NCBI GenBank assembly: GCA_001598975.1
Contig: BBXU01000237.1
Span: 1-64,000 of the forward strand
Direction: 5' to 3'
DNA: 64,000 nucleotides
DNA from: Parachlorella kessleri
Lineage: Eukaryota; Chlorophyta; Trebouxiophyceae; Chlorellales; Chlorellaceae
Position numbers and translations under genes: made by a program. The notes beneath the pieces are model-generated. The model did not search any database and was not told the DNA's origin. It worked only from the letters and a program-made list of their open reading frames with translations. Of the stretch, positions 12,332 through 32,683 are shown piece by piece. The first letter of the stretch is position 1. Each line of letters opens with the position of its first letter.

Positions 12332-15300
12332 CTACTCAACCAGCTCCTTGCTCATCATACCAAAGAAACCAGAGGCAGCAAAAGGGTACCCTGCAGCAAG
12401 CACGAGCCGGTGGTAGCACGTCAGGTGCATCAACAGCAGATCACCATCGTCCACTGCAGTGAAGGCGAGGGGGCTGTGCTCACAATGAATCGCTGCCAAG
12501 GAACGAGTCCATGGCACAGTAAATAGCCTCCCGCAGCAGGCGTACAGGCTCACAGCGGCCTGCCTGAAGGCAAGCACCTTGCCTTTTGCCACCAGAACCA
12601 TGATGGTCACACCCACCCACCTCTCACTCCCGAGTCCATCTGGCTCAGCCCCGCGTTGGCCACGGTGACATGGCCGGCCGCCAGGAGCTCCTCGGTGGCT
12701 TGGCAGACGCACACCGCCTGGGCTGCTGCTGCCATGCCAGGCGTGCTGGGCATGCTGCCCTCGCTGGGCTCCTTGCTGAGGTCACTGGGGCTCTCCGGCG
12801 AGGCCGTCGCCGCCCGGTCCTGCGTTCGAACAAGACGCAGTAATTGTCGATTGATGGACGCAGCCTGCTTCTTCATATGAGTGCAACCAAATGCACAGGT
12901 GGCCTTGGTGCAGGGAACCGGAAAGCCGGGCGAGATGCCCGGCCGCCTAATAAAACGCCGGGCAAAGCCACACTACCGGCAGGCTGCGTATCACGCCAAG
13001 GCTCTACCGGGGCAGTACCTGCAGGTTGGCGCTGCGCTGAGGGGTCACCACTCCCAGGTCAGCACTGGGGGCGGCCACCTCCAACTCCAGCCCCTTGCCA
13101 GCCAAGGGGAAGGGCGAGCTGTGGGGAACCGCTGGTGGCGAGGTGGGCGATGTTGACCGCGACAGGCGCTTGCCGGAGGGCGCCCGAGGCGGCAAGGGCG
13201 GCAAGGCCGCCAAAGGCGCCGGCGCCTCCCCCTTGTGGTCCTCCTTCAACTGCCAGAAGCTCGACCGTCGCTCCACCCTTGTCTCGCCTCTGGGGAGGTT
13301 CAGGCTGCACCGGCGCTCCGCCAGCGCCTCCTCCTGGCGCTCGCACGCGGGCAGGTAGAAGCTAGACCGCTGCGCCGCCGCCGCCACTCCCTCCTGCCGC
13401 CCCTCGGACGAAAAGTAGAAGCTCGACTGCGGGTCCACCCTGGACGCGTCGCTTGGCAGGTACAGGCTGGACCGCTGCTCCGGCCGCGACTCCTCCCGCG
13501 GGAAGCACATGCTGGATCTTCGCGACTGCGCCTCTGTGCCCGCCATGCTGTACTGCTGCTCCGGGCGCGACTCGTCCTTCTGGAAGCACATGCTCGACCG
13601 GCGCGACTGCGATTCCGCGCCCACCAGGGGCAGCAGTGCGGTGACCACCTGGTCCATGGTGGGGCGCTGGGCGGGGTCGCGAGAGTGGCAGGCCTTCATC
13701 AGGCCCACATACCTGCGGCGAGGCAGGTGAGAGCATGTTTAGATGGCTCCAACAAAGTAGCCTTGAAGTGCTTCCCAGGCGGATGCTTACCTAGTCACTT
13801 AAAAACTCCTCTCCTGGAGTGCATCCCTTCGGCCCAAAAAGAACACCACTCCAGGCTCGGAGGAATAGCGCGGTGTGCAAGGCAGTCCAGGCAGCCACGA
13901 CTAGTACAGTGACCGGTAACTTTAGGGCAGCCTTGCTGGGGCAGCAAATCCGGGATCTCAGCACGGATTTCCTTTCCAGCAGGCACAGCAGGCAGCCGGC
14001 AGGCGCAGCAGGCACACTCACTGGTCATAGCAGCGCAGGGGCCCCGCAGGCAGGGCACCCGGCGGCGGTATCACCAGCCCAGACCCCTCCTCGTCCTGGT
14101 TAACCACCATGAAGATCTGCAACAGTACAATATCCCGCTGGACAGAGGTGCCTCACTGGGTGTGTCCGTGCGATTGCTGGCCAGATGATTATCGTAGGTG
14201 TGAGACGGCCACGGAACAGGCACAAGTTTCAGACCTCTCCCTGTTTTTCTTCGATTTGGCCGTGTCAAAGATTGGAGCCGGAGCCAGATTGCAATGAAAA
14301 AGCCAGGGCATGGCCCAAACCATGTAGGTTTTATTGGCCCGGCAATGCACCTGGAAAGGGTTCATGTGGGCAAATGGAAGCTCCCACGTCATCAGCTCCC
14401 ACCTGCACCCAATCACTGACATTCGAATGTCATGTCTTGCAGGTCAGCAGAGGGAGCAGCAGACATGCCATAGGCCAGTAACTGCTGGAAACCTGCTAGT
14501 ACAGATGCAGCAGCGTGACTCAGACCCATGTAAGCTAGTCTGCAAGGCGCCAGGGTGCTGCCCTATTGTGCCCAGGGCTGCCCAAGGGGCCCAGCAAGTC
14601 ACCCACATGACGGTGCCAAAGGCCCAGACATCAGATGCCAGGTTGGCCTGCCCACCCTGGAGTACCTCCGGTGCCAGCCACCTGCACAGAGATGGCAGCA
14701 TGGGACGGCCTCCCTCCACTGCCTCGAGACTTTCGTTCCATGAGTTCTGCTGGCTCCATGGATGCACTGTGCATGTAGCATGAAGAACATGCAATGCCAG
14801 CCTTGCAGCGGTTGTGCTCTTCCCCCGCCCTGCCTTCCACAGGGGAGTATGCAGGCAAGGCTGACGCCTGCCACAGCCAGCTCTAAAGGCAGTGAGTCTT
14901 ACGCCGTGCCCCTTGACCCCAGGCGTGTTGTGTCCTTAACCGCCTCTGGCTTGGCACAGCTCAGGCATACGAGGGTAGAAATCAACCCCGCAGAGCAAGT
15001 CCCATGTCTGCCGGGACCCTTACACTGACAGGCAAGCTGCGCCATCCTGGTTTGCCCGCTATGCGGGAATCCAAGGAGTGGGGTGAGAGGGGAAAACAGC
15101 ACGAGCATCCCCTCAGTGGCCACCAGATCAAAGTCACCTGGGGTTTGTGATAACGAGGGTGCTGGTGGCGTCTTGAGTCTCGACGGGCTTGGACAGGTTG
15201 AAGTCTGCATGGGCGCAGTGTTGTCGTGTCAGACACCATTTCTTGCAACAGGTGCGAGTCTGGAGGGTGCCATGTTGCCACGTGAGACTTCACCATGCCA

Positions 15301-18300
15301 TGGCTGTTGCATGGTTGCAGTCTATTGCGCCTTCCAGAGCGCCAAGAGCAGAGACTGGTGTGACGTGACGCAAAAGCAGTTGGCCATAGCGGGAGGGTTT
15401 TTGGTGATTCCTGACGCGCACCTGTCACCTTGACATGCCAATGAGAGTCAACCTGCACCACATGGAAGGCACGCCATTATCTGTTAACGGTGGGAGGCAG
15501 TACGAACAGTGGTGAGTTACGGTGCACTGTAGTAACAGGGCTTGGTAAAGTTATGCTCTGCGGCGTTGTCATCAGGTGCCACAGATATTTGCAAAGTGTG
15601 CATTGAAAATTGGCGGGCAAATGCTAGGGCTCACCAGCAGGTTGGCGCTCTTGAGGTCTCTGTGGACGATGGCCGGGTGCCGAGAGTGGAGGTCTGCAGA
15701 GCAGGCACAGCATATGACCCGCTTGATGCATGGTTAGCAGCCATGCCATGCACACAGCAGTACAGGAGGAGCTGCTTGCAAAGCTGGGCAGGCTTGTGGG
15801 GTCTTATAGGGGGTCATGAAATTTACAGAGCACTACGGCGGCAAAGGTCAAAGTATCTGCAGCGGGTTGAGGGCTAGAACAATTATGCAATACATTATGT
15901 AATCCTCACAGAGCATGCCCTTGGCGGCATCGAGGGCCATCTGGAGAAGGCGGCCCCAGGTCAGCTGCCTCGCCAACTGCACCAATGGCATTCCAGGAGC
16001 AACAGCATTTGCTGGAGTTGTGGTGCGCAACGCGTGCTTCTACTTCTTCTGTCAGGACGGGGTCGTGGTCGTGGTCGTGGACCTTAAACACGATTGGTTA
16101 TGGACTGTGTGGTGCTGGGAGCGAGTTGAGTTTACTCCTCCTGTGTGCACTGGGGCTCCCTAATCCCAATCCCCATGTGCACTGGTTGGACGGGTTTTGG
16201 GAGTTTCCCGTCTGACACCCATGCACCCCAGCCCCAGATCGAACCCCGGCCGATATACTAGCTGGGCGGCTTGGAGTTAAGGCGCCCAAGTTGAGGATTC
16301 AAGCCTCCATATCCATGAAAGCGAGGGCTAGCGAGCCATGTGATGAAGGGGTGGCGGCCAGCTAGCAGCGCTCGAGTGGTGCATGCCATTAAACCGGTCA
16401 CTGTCAGTGTGTCAATCCTAGCTGTGATTTCAAGACCCAAGGTCGTTCCATTGTGGTGGGAATCCAGTGGTTCAGCCTGCAGCAAACGGTAGTGACTGCC
16501 TGCCTAGTAGCAGCCTGGTTGAGATTCATTTCTAGGTGTGACAAGATTGTGACTGACCCGCAAGGGTGGTGGAAAGCTGTAAGACTAGACTAGACTAGAC
16601 TAGACTAGACTAGACTAGACTAGACTAGACTAGACTAGACTAGGACGGGGAGCCCCTCACAAGTTGAGCCTGCCCTAACAAGGCTTGCAAGAGTTCGTCA
16701 ACGAGATTGCAGCGAGCACATCCCGGTAGCGCACTCCCAAGGGATCCACTCAAGGAGCCCCAGGCTGGCAAATAGACCGCGCAAAATGTGTGCACCATGC
16801 ACACTAAGAGTCACGGATATCGGCTTCAACTCACCAGGGGGTTGTCATGTGCCGCCTGCAGGATGGCGTCCACGCTCTTCCTGCTGCAGTACTCCATGAG
16901 CAGGCAGGGCGGGTCCAGGCACACGCCCAGGTACTGGGTCACGTTGGGGTGGCGCAGCGAGCTCATGATGCGTATCTCCTTGAACAAGTTCTCCAGGGTG
17001 GACTGCTGCACCGAGCTGCTGGTGGGGGTCACCGCCTTGGCCTGGGACAGCACCTTGACCGCCACTGCAGCAGTGGACAGTGCGGAAGTGGGTTGTGCGA
17101 TCAGCACCTTGCCCGGCATTGGCGGGGAACTCGTATGAGAGGCAGGCAATACCAAGGATGTCGATGCAAATCGAGGCCTGTCAGGGGAGGCATGCGCAAG
17201 GGGCAAAAGCCCTACGCTGGGTGCTGGACGATAGGCACGTCCAGAGTGCACGCTCGCTGGCCTGCTGTATGTGATGTGATGTGATGACTCCTCCTGCGCC
17301 ACTTGTATCCAGCCTGGCTTCCAGGGCATGCACCTATTGTGTGGCAGTACTTGGCCAGGTAGACTTGGCCAAAGGAGCCCTCCCCCACAGCCTTGGCCAG
17401 CTCCAGCTCCTCAAACCCAACTGCAACCAGGGCAGGCAGGGGTGGCTGCCATTGGATGTCAGGTCTGTGCCACATATGCGGCGGGTTATGCAAGTTCGGC
17501 CCTCCCCTGACACCACAAAAAAGCGCAGGACTAGTCTTTGCCAGACAGGCCATGCAGAGTTGTCGGTGACAGTACAGATGCAAGGCGGGGCCCAGCTAGG
17601 TAGGCAAGGAAGTCCTGGACACTACCTTCTGGCTGGTGTCAAGCCTTCCTGGCTGGCAAGCCAAGCAGCGGCGGTGATGACCGCCATGGGCAAACACCGA
17701 CTCACCAACATTCCAGGTCTCAGGGATCTTGGCCCAGTCAGTGTGGTGCGGGCTAGAGGAGCCGCTCAGGCCCAGAAGGATGTCAATGGAGCTCCGCCGG
17801 TCACCCGAGCCACCTGTGCTTGCAATGTCGAAGGATGGCGGCCTGTGGCACCGGCCCTGGCTATTGCTGCCATTGTCAATGTTGTATGGTGCGCCGAAGC
17901 AGGCCTGCAAGTGGGTGGAGGGGTATGGAAGGCAGAGTCAGGGTATATAAGTGGCCACCAGCAAGGAAGTTAAGGTGCCGGTTGTAACAGGCGACCTCAA
18001 AAGTGCCGGCAGTTATGCTTTTCGTCACCGTAAGCTGCCTTGCTCTAGTTGTGGGTGAAAGCAACAGATGCATGTTGGGTCGTCGAAGGAGGCCACAGGC
18101 TTCCCATTCGTCTGACCCACCCACCTTTGCAGAGTCTTTTTCAAAGCTGGTGCGTATCAGCCCCTCCTCCAGCCCACTGGTCTGGGCTTTCAGCTCGCCC
18201 TTGACTCCGCCCTGCTCTGGGCTGCTGAACGGCGTCTCGTAGTCTGCCGGCGCCTTGGCAGAAGCTGTCCATTGCAGCTGGACCGCGCTCTGGCTTCCAG

Positions 18301-18652
18301 TTTCTTCAGGACTGCTGGGCGCGGGGCCGTCTTGTTCAGGACAAGGTTTGCCAAAGAGCCTACGATAGCCGAGGGACATGACGCCTGCCAGAGAGCCTAT
18401 GAGGCCAGACTGTACAAGGGCTCCTGTGGCCGTGCTCTGCTTAGCTGTTGTAGGGCTGCTGCTGCTGGCAGGGCTGCTTGCTTGGGCTGGCATCTCTTTG
18501 TGGGCGGTGTTGTGTGCCCCAAGAAGCAGCAAGGCTTCCATGACGAAGTCTGCAGAAGCGAAGAGCTCTAGCTCGTCAGGAGGAAAACTCATCATGGATC
18601 TGCAGACGCGGGCCACCCAGCACAAACGCAACGACTTATCACCCGAAACCAT
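12332..18652 (-). CDS. TKL-type protein kinase, tandem copy B
   Basis: The ATG at 18652 begins 'MVSGDKSLRL', followed by a long Ser/Pro/Ala-rich N-terminal region homologous to copy A. Kinase exons include 'GEGSFGQVYLAK' (about 17335-17420), 16835-17064 with 'VAVKVLS' (230 nt, the same length as in copy A), 15635-15693 with 'HRDLKSANLL' (59 nt, same as A), 'VDSHWHVKVT' and 'DFNLSKP' near 15140-15206, then 'WLAPEVL...ASDVWAFGTVM' and 'MTWELPFAHMNPFQ'. The tail exon 13019-13712 completes the C-lobe ('DPAQRPTMDQVV') and carries a repeated Arg-Ser-Ser motif about every 20 residues. Then come 'VANAGLSQMDSGVRG', a short exon beginning 'VDDGDLLLMHLT', and the end 'GMMSKELVE' with stop at 12332-12334. 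DFN replaces DFG, as in copy A. The family is well supported; substrates are unknown. Confidence 0.87.
16583..16643. repeat. (GACTA) microsatellite, about 12 copies, in kinase B intron
   Basis: A perfect 5-bp unit is repeated about 12 times in the intron just downstream of the exon carrying VAVK. Copy A has no equivalent run, which accounts for part of the difference in intron length. Confidence 0.95.
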
Positions 18653-19557
18653 CACCTGAGCTCTGTTCTGTTGCTCTTAGTGGGTGCTTCTCCAGCCGAA
18701 ACCTCTGAGACCATGCAAGGGCGGCCAAGGGATGGCTGGTGCGCGGCCTTTCTGGGTCAAAGCAAAGAGACAGCAGTGCCACTTAAATAGGATATCGGCC
18801 AGTGACCACGTAGAAACAGAACAGTAGGGTGCAACCGGGCACTGTTGTGATTGACTAGATCTTTTGGAAGGCTGGCTAGATACTTGGATAAGCGATATGC
18901 TTGCTTACGTTGGGCAATATCTTTACAGCTGCTGAGCCCAATCCGGGCGTTTTTAGCCGCAGGCTACGCGCGTATCCGATTTTGGCGGCGGGGGTGCTTG
19001 AGGCTAGCAAGCGGACAACGGTTCTCGTTTGAAGTGCTAGGTGTTCTAAAGAGAAATAACCCTTAGAAAACCCAACTGCTTGGTACCACGGTGGCACAGG
19101 CAGCCAGTCTCCATCTAGTGCTAGTTCAAAAACAGCGGCAACTTGTTATTGAGCAAGTGTTTTACCTTCTCAGCTTTATCAGAGTTGTCACCTAAGTGCA
19201 TCACATGCTAGCATTCAAGAATTTGCAAACGCAAGCTGTTCTTGCGGCATGTTTGCCAGTTGTATAAACAGCCACCCCTCCTTCACCTCTTGCCTCTTTC
19301 ACAAAACACGTACTAGTCAGCAGTGCAATACACTGAGTACAATAGCAACACTTGTGGCAAGTGGCAAGGCTCTTAATAAGGCACTTATGCCATTGAAGTC
19401 GCGCGCTGCTGCCCATGCGGTGCTCCACACTGTGTGTTCCCACAAACCCCACCCCAAAACAAATAAACTCTTGAAATAAAGAGCATTGCAACCGCCGAAG
19501 TACAGCCTAAAGTCGGCCTTAACTTGGGCCTTGCTGCCTTGGCACCCATTTGTCGTC
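18653..19557. promoter_or_regulatory. shared divergent promoter interval, kinase B / mS26-like gene
   Basis: About 905 bases between start codons pointing away from each other. It must hold both promoters and 5' UTRs. No clear TATA element or repeat stands out; the assignment is positional. Confidence 0.5.
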
Positions 19558-21033
19558 ATGCTACGCAGTGGCCTGAGCAGGAGGGGTCTGCAAAAACTAT
19601 GCTTACTCGAGGGTCGGCATGAGGCACGGCTTTTAGAACCGGGGTTGCATGCCCAGTTGCAGCAAGCTCGGCCGTTTGCTGACACGAGCAGCGATGGCAA
19701 CGGCAATAGCAGCGTTAAGTATGCCAGGGAGCGTGCGGCCTTCGAGTCATCGTTGTCAGAACTGAGGAAGCAGTGGGCTCAGCAGCGCCTGGCTCGCCTG
19801 GAGCGGAGGGCAGCCAAAGAGGAAGAGAAGCGGCTTCAGCGTGAGGCAGCCAAAGCACAGCGAGCCCAGCAGGACGCCGCGGCCAAGCAGGCGAAGTTGC
19901 AGCTGCTACTGGAGCGGCAGGCGGCTGAGCGGGAGATACATGTAAGGGCTTCTGCTGGCCAGGGCTGGGGCAGGGTTGGGACCGCTAGGAGTTTGGTGTT
20001 GCTGTCATGGCGAGGTTCGCGAGAGAGAATCAAGGGAGTGGGTGCAGTACTAGCTTGGTCTTCAAAGGTGAGCCTGGTGACAGTGGTACTCCGCTCTTCT
20101 GTCGAGCTTATGAAAGCACACTGCAGGCTGGTAATACGTAATTCTGCGGATGAAGTATGCCGTAGCCTTCTGTTTGGATTGTTGTAATGCAGGTGTGGGA
20201 ACTCTGTGCCCGCATGCCTGCTGACATTGCTGCTACCCCAGCTGCTTCGCGCTTAGGGGATGCCGCCACTGTGGTCTTTTTTGTGTTGCAGGCACAAGCC
20301 AAGGTGGAGCGTTTGAAGCGACATTTCTTGCGGCAGGAGGTGCTGGAGGTGGCCCTGGAAGAGCGGTGAGTATCTTGAGGCCATCTGGTGGTATATAGAT
20401 GCAGTATCCAGACTGTGTAGGGGCAGGAGATGTCGCAGTCGGCCCTGGAAGAGCGGTGAGTCCTTCCTGCAAAGCGCTATCATGGTTAAGGAGTGCTTGT
20501 GTCGTATATCCGTAAACTTGTTATCCCCCTGGTCTTTCCCTACGCCCCCTACTGCCCTGCTGCCGCTAATGCAGACCTCAAATTTTGTGTGTTTGCTTCT
20601 GGCGGAAGGGATGAAGTATAGGTGGCTTGTGGGCTGTTTGGGTGGTGTGGTGTTGTGGGCATCATTTGGAGACTAACAGTAGCAGTGACACTTAAAAGGC
20701 TGTGGGCTGTATCTGCTGTTCAAGAGGTGGCCGGGAGGAATAGGCCCATTGCCCAGGAAAGACCCCCTCCCGGTGACAACATAACTTTTGTGGTAGGTTG
20801 CATGCTCTACAAAGAACTTAATTTTCACGCTGTTGGGCATAACAACCCTCCTGCCCTGCTGCAGGCGTTTACGGCTGTTGGAAGAGAGCAAGAACTGGAT
20901 CACAGCAGACACCCTGGACATGAGGATCAAGGAGGCACTTGAAAACCCAGTGCCGCTGTTCCCATCCGCCGAGCAGCAGCAGCAGCAGCAGCAGCCGCAG
21001 GCAGCCGCGTCAGGGGCCTCTGCAGTAGTGTGA
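19558..21033 (+). CDS. MRPS26: mS26-like mitochondrial small ribosomal subunit protein
   Basis: Three exons, 19558-19941, 20292-20365 and 20865-21033, total 627 nt, giving 208 residues. The ATG at 19558 starts 'MLRSGLSRRGLQKL', a basic presequence-like N-terminus. A long charged coiled coil follows ('QQRLARLERRAAKEEEKR' onward). The conserved C-terminal block is 'EESKNWITADTLDMRIKEAL', which resembles the 'NFITRENLEARVEAALD' region of human mS26 as I recall it. The tail ends in a seven-residue glutamine run. The assignment rests on this block plus overall shape (coiled coil, mitochondrial leader); another coiled-coil mitochondrial protein remains possible. The second exon's 3' end and donor are duplicated about 92 bases downstream. 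Confidence 0.66.
20331..20462 (+). repeat. duplicated exon 2 end with donor site, mS26-like gene
   Basis: The exon 2 end, from GGCAGGAGG through CCTGGAAGAGCG plus donor GTGAGT (about 20331-20371), recurs at about 20423-20463. The last 24 or so bases, including the donor, are identical, while the upstream part has diverged. Both donors are intact, so alternative splicing at the second is possible in principle. Confidence 0.8.
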
Positions 21034-22019
21034 CCATAGCCGGCGTTGTTGCACCAGAGGGCCACTGCAGTAGATTGGACATAGCCAAAAGTAGACGCAG
21101 CAGGGGCTCTGGGCCTTGGCAGCTGTAAGAGAGTGGGCTGTCCTGGTCAGGGCGGTGCCGCTCCCTCACCTGCAGCGAGAGCAGCCCGCTGCCCATAGAG
21201 GCCAGCTCTACTGCTTCGACCGCCAATTGCGTCCACTACTTCAAGGGGCGCGGCGTGTACCGGAAGTTGCTGGCTGTAATGGGGCGTGACGGCAGCTTTG
21301 GATGTATATGCTCTCGCCCTCCGCAGTTCGGGCACCTGCAACTTCCAGAGGCCCACGGCTGTCAGCAAGGGCGGTTTTGCACCTTTCCACTGCTTGTGGA
21401 GGCCTTTGTCGCAAGCATCAAACCTAATCTCTGAATGGATGGTGTGGAGTGCCGCTGGATATGGGGCATTTTGCGAGGCAGTTCAGTGGCTGTGCTGAAG
21501 TGTCCAATACAGTATGATGTCATCCACTTTTGGCATGTGACCCACACACACATCTCGTCCCATTTGGGAGGACCCACTTTTCGCCTTCGTAAGTAGGGAA
21601 ATCTGAGCTGACCACGCGGAGGAGACCTACTGGCGCAGCATGGGCACGCCTAGAACATACCTTCCACAAAGTGCATCAAGTTACAGTGGCCTATTCTTTG
21701 TTTGCACTACCAGCCATCGTTAGGAAACCTCCTCTCTGTTCGCAATGCCTGCCACCTTTACCCAAGTCGGGCAAGACACAGAGCATAAGTGCATCCCGCT
21801 ATGTCAGTATACCTTGCCCCTAACTCTTCAATCATATTTCATAATTCAGTCATCATCAGAAGCACACAGCATGCAATGCACGCCGCTATGCCAGACCCGG
21901 GGCAACTATAATGCAGATCACACGACCTGCCACCTTTTACCACAAGCCAATCAAGACCTGTTTCGCTGCCACAGCTGTAAGCTCCAGCATGCATAGGCTC
22001 TGGGCTTCCAACCTGCTGG
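21034..22019. other. convergent intergenic interval
   Basis: About 990 bases between the plus-strand gene ending at 21033 and the minus-strand gene ending at 22020. It should hold two 3' UTRs. TGTAA, the usual green-algal poly(A) signal, occurs at about 21124 and 21274. No coding exon was supported. Confidence 0.45.
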
Positions 22020-22373
22020 CTAGTCAAGGCTGTTGGTGTTGTCATCTTTGTACTGCCGCTCCAGCACTTCTCTGGCCGCAATGGTTTTATTGCGCTCCCT
22101 GTACCGCCGCTGCTCAACCAGCCAGCGTGCAAACTGGGAAAAGTACCGCTCCAAGCCCAGAATGCGGTTGCCTCCAAGCCCTATCAGCAGGATGAGTAAC
22201 AGTAAGCTGGGGAAGGCTGCACCACTGTCTATCCGAGGTCCCAGCGCCGATGGATCTGCCGAGTTCCAGGTCTCGACTAGCGTCTGTTGCTGCTGCTGCT
22301 GCTGTGGGCTGCCCGCTGCCAGGGACTCTAGGTTCCCCAGGTTGCTGGCTCGCCTGAAGGCAGGCCTTGCCAT
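22020..22373 (-). CDS. small one-pass membrane protein, 117 aa, unknown
   Basis: A single uninterrupted reading frame starts at ATG 22371-22373 and stops at 22020-22022. The N-terminus is basic ('MARPAFRRASNLGNL') and a seven-glutamine run follows. One strong hydrophobic segment is seen, 'FPSLLLLILLIGLGG', then a charged Arg/Glu-rich tail with 'RWLVEQRRYRERNKT'. The shape suits an organellar or ER membrane protein. No family is recognised, and an upstream exon cannot be excluded. Confidence 0.55.
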   Translation of the reverse strand: MARPAFRRASNLGNLESLAAGSPQQQQQQQTLVETWNSADPSALGPRIDSGAAFPSLLLLILLIGLGGNRILGLERYFSQFARWLVEQRRYRERNKTIAAREVLERQYKDDNTNSLD

Positions 22374-23339
22374 TATCCTGGGGTGAGTTGGAGGCTAAGG
22401 CAAGGCAAGGAGGAAATCAGGCAGTAGCAGCATACCCCAAGGAGACTGTAGTGCAGTGTGGGGCCGAGCAGTGGCAGTGCACAATACCAACACCTACACG
22501 CCACTGGAGTTACTGATCTCGCAGTTGTGCCCACCTTCTGACGCTATCTCGCCTCTTGCTAGCCTGCAGGAGTCAGCACTGTGCCTTTGGGTCGTGCTGC
22601 CAACCTACAACGCTTTCACAAAACTGCGCGGCTGGCTCAAACGTCTCACCGCTGTTTCTGATATTGTAGCCCGTCGTCTGGGCTTGTGTCTGCTCCGACA
22701 GACGGCATGCTGCTGCACCAGAGTCGCTGATGTCATGGTGTATCACCAGGTGTGGCCTGACAATGCAAATTGCTCTCTGGGGGAAGGTACTGAGGTATCT
22801 ACTACTGAAGGAGGATGCAATGCAGGTGCGCACTACCTGATAACCGGGTAAGGCGCCGGCGCTTCTGCTATACACAATATTGCCAGCCTGGCCTGGCAAG
22901 TAGCTTGCTAGTCGGCAGGATACAAGTGGCAGTGGCCGGGCTTCCTGTTGCTCAGTAATTAACCAAAATTGCCCAATGCATAACAGCGGGTCAGGGTTAG
23001 ACCAACAACAACCCAACGCTTGAAGCTCAACAGACTGGGAGGCTCTCGGTCATGAGAGTCGAGGAAATAATAAGGAAGATGGCAGCAGCCTGCTCCGGGA
23101 TTTGCTAACGGCTGGTAAAGGAAAACCTACGACAAGTCTGCTGGGCCACAGGATGCGGCGCCGTCAAATTCAGTGTCAGGATGCAAGGGAAACGGCCTCC
23201 AGCCTTAGATTGCTTCATCAATAGATACAGACGCTCATTGAATTGCCCTACAGGCCATTCCACATTCCCAGTAGTGTCCGTAACCAAAGGACTCATGACG
23301 ATGTCCAGTCTTCGCTGCTGGTGGCGGAAATGTCGTTGC
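22374..23339. other. intergenic between small membrane gene and DHX35-like gene
   Basis: About 970 bases between two minus-strand genes. A 131-residue open frame on the plus strand (22456-22851) lacks any recognisable feature and is not called. No repeat or RNA gene was seen. Confidence 0.45.
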
Positions 23340-32357
<9,018 letters not shown>

Positions 32358-32683
32358 GAGTAGCTGTTTGCTACGCCATGATGGGCTTTGAAGTGCCTAG
32401 CTTATTCCAGGAGCAGTGCTGCGAGGCACATGCAGCTGATCACGCCTATTGCGGGCCAGCTATTGTCCGCATTAGTATGTTATCGATACTTTACCTTTGG
32501 CTCGGCTTGTGTTGTTTTCATATGCTCTTCCCATGTGCTGCCTGGAATCCTTGCGCCCAAGCAAGCAGAGGGGACCGGATTCTTACAGACCAGGCAAGCC
32601 AAAGACAGGCAGGCCAAAAGGCGCCTCCCTTAGTCATATATCATATACACGTGAATACAGTTGAGATTGCAATTAACAGGACC
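32358..32683. promoter_or_regulatory. 326-bp bidirectional promoter, DHX35-like / PLP enzyme
   Basis: The two start codons (32357 minus, 32684 plus) point away from each other with only 326 bases between them, so core promoters and 5' UTRs must be compact or overlap. No specific factor site is claimed. Confidence 0.6.

Noticed and set aside
16583..16643. Pentanucleotide run considered as a telomere-like or mobile element trace
   Set aside because: The unit GACTA is not a known telomere repeat and has no flanking target duplications or ORF; it is an ordinary intronic microsatellite.
22456..22851. 131-residue open frame on the plus strand
   Set aside because: No domain, no neighbour evidence and composition like surrounding non-coding DNA.
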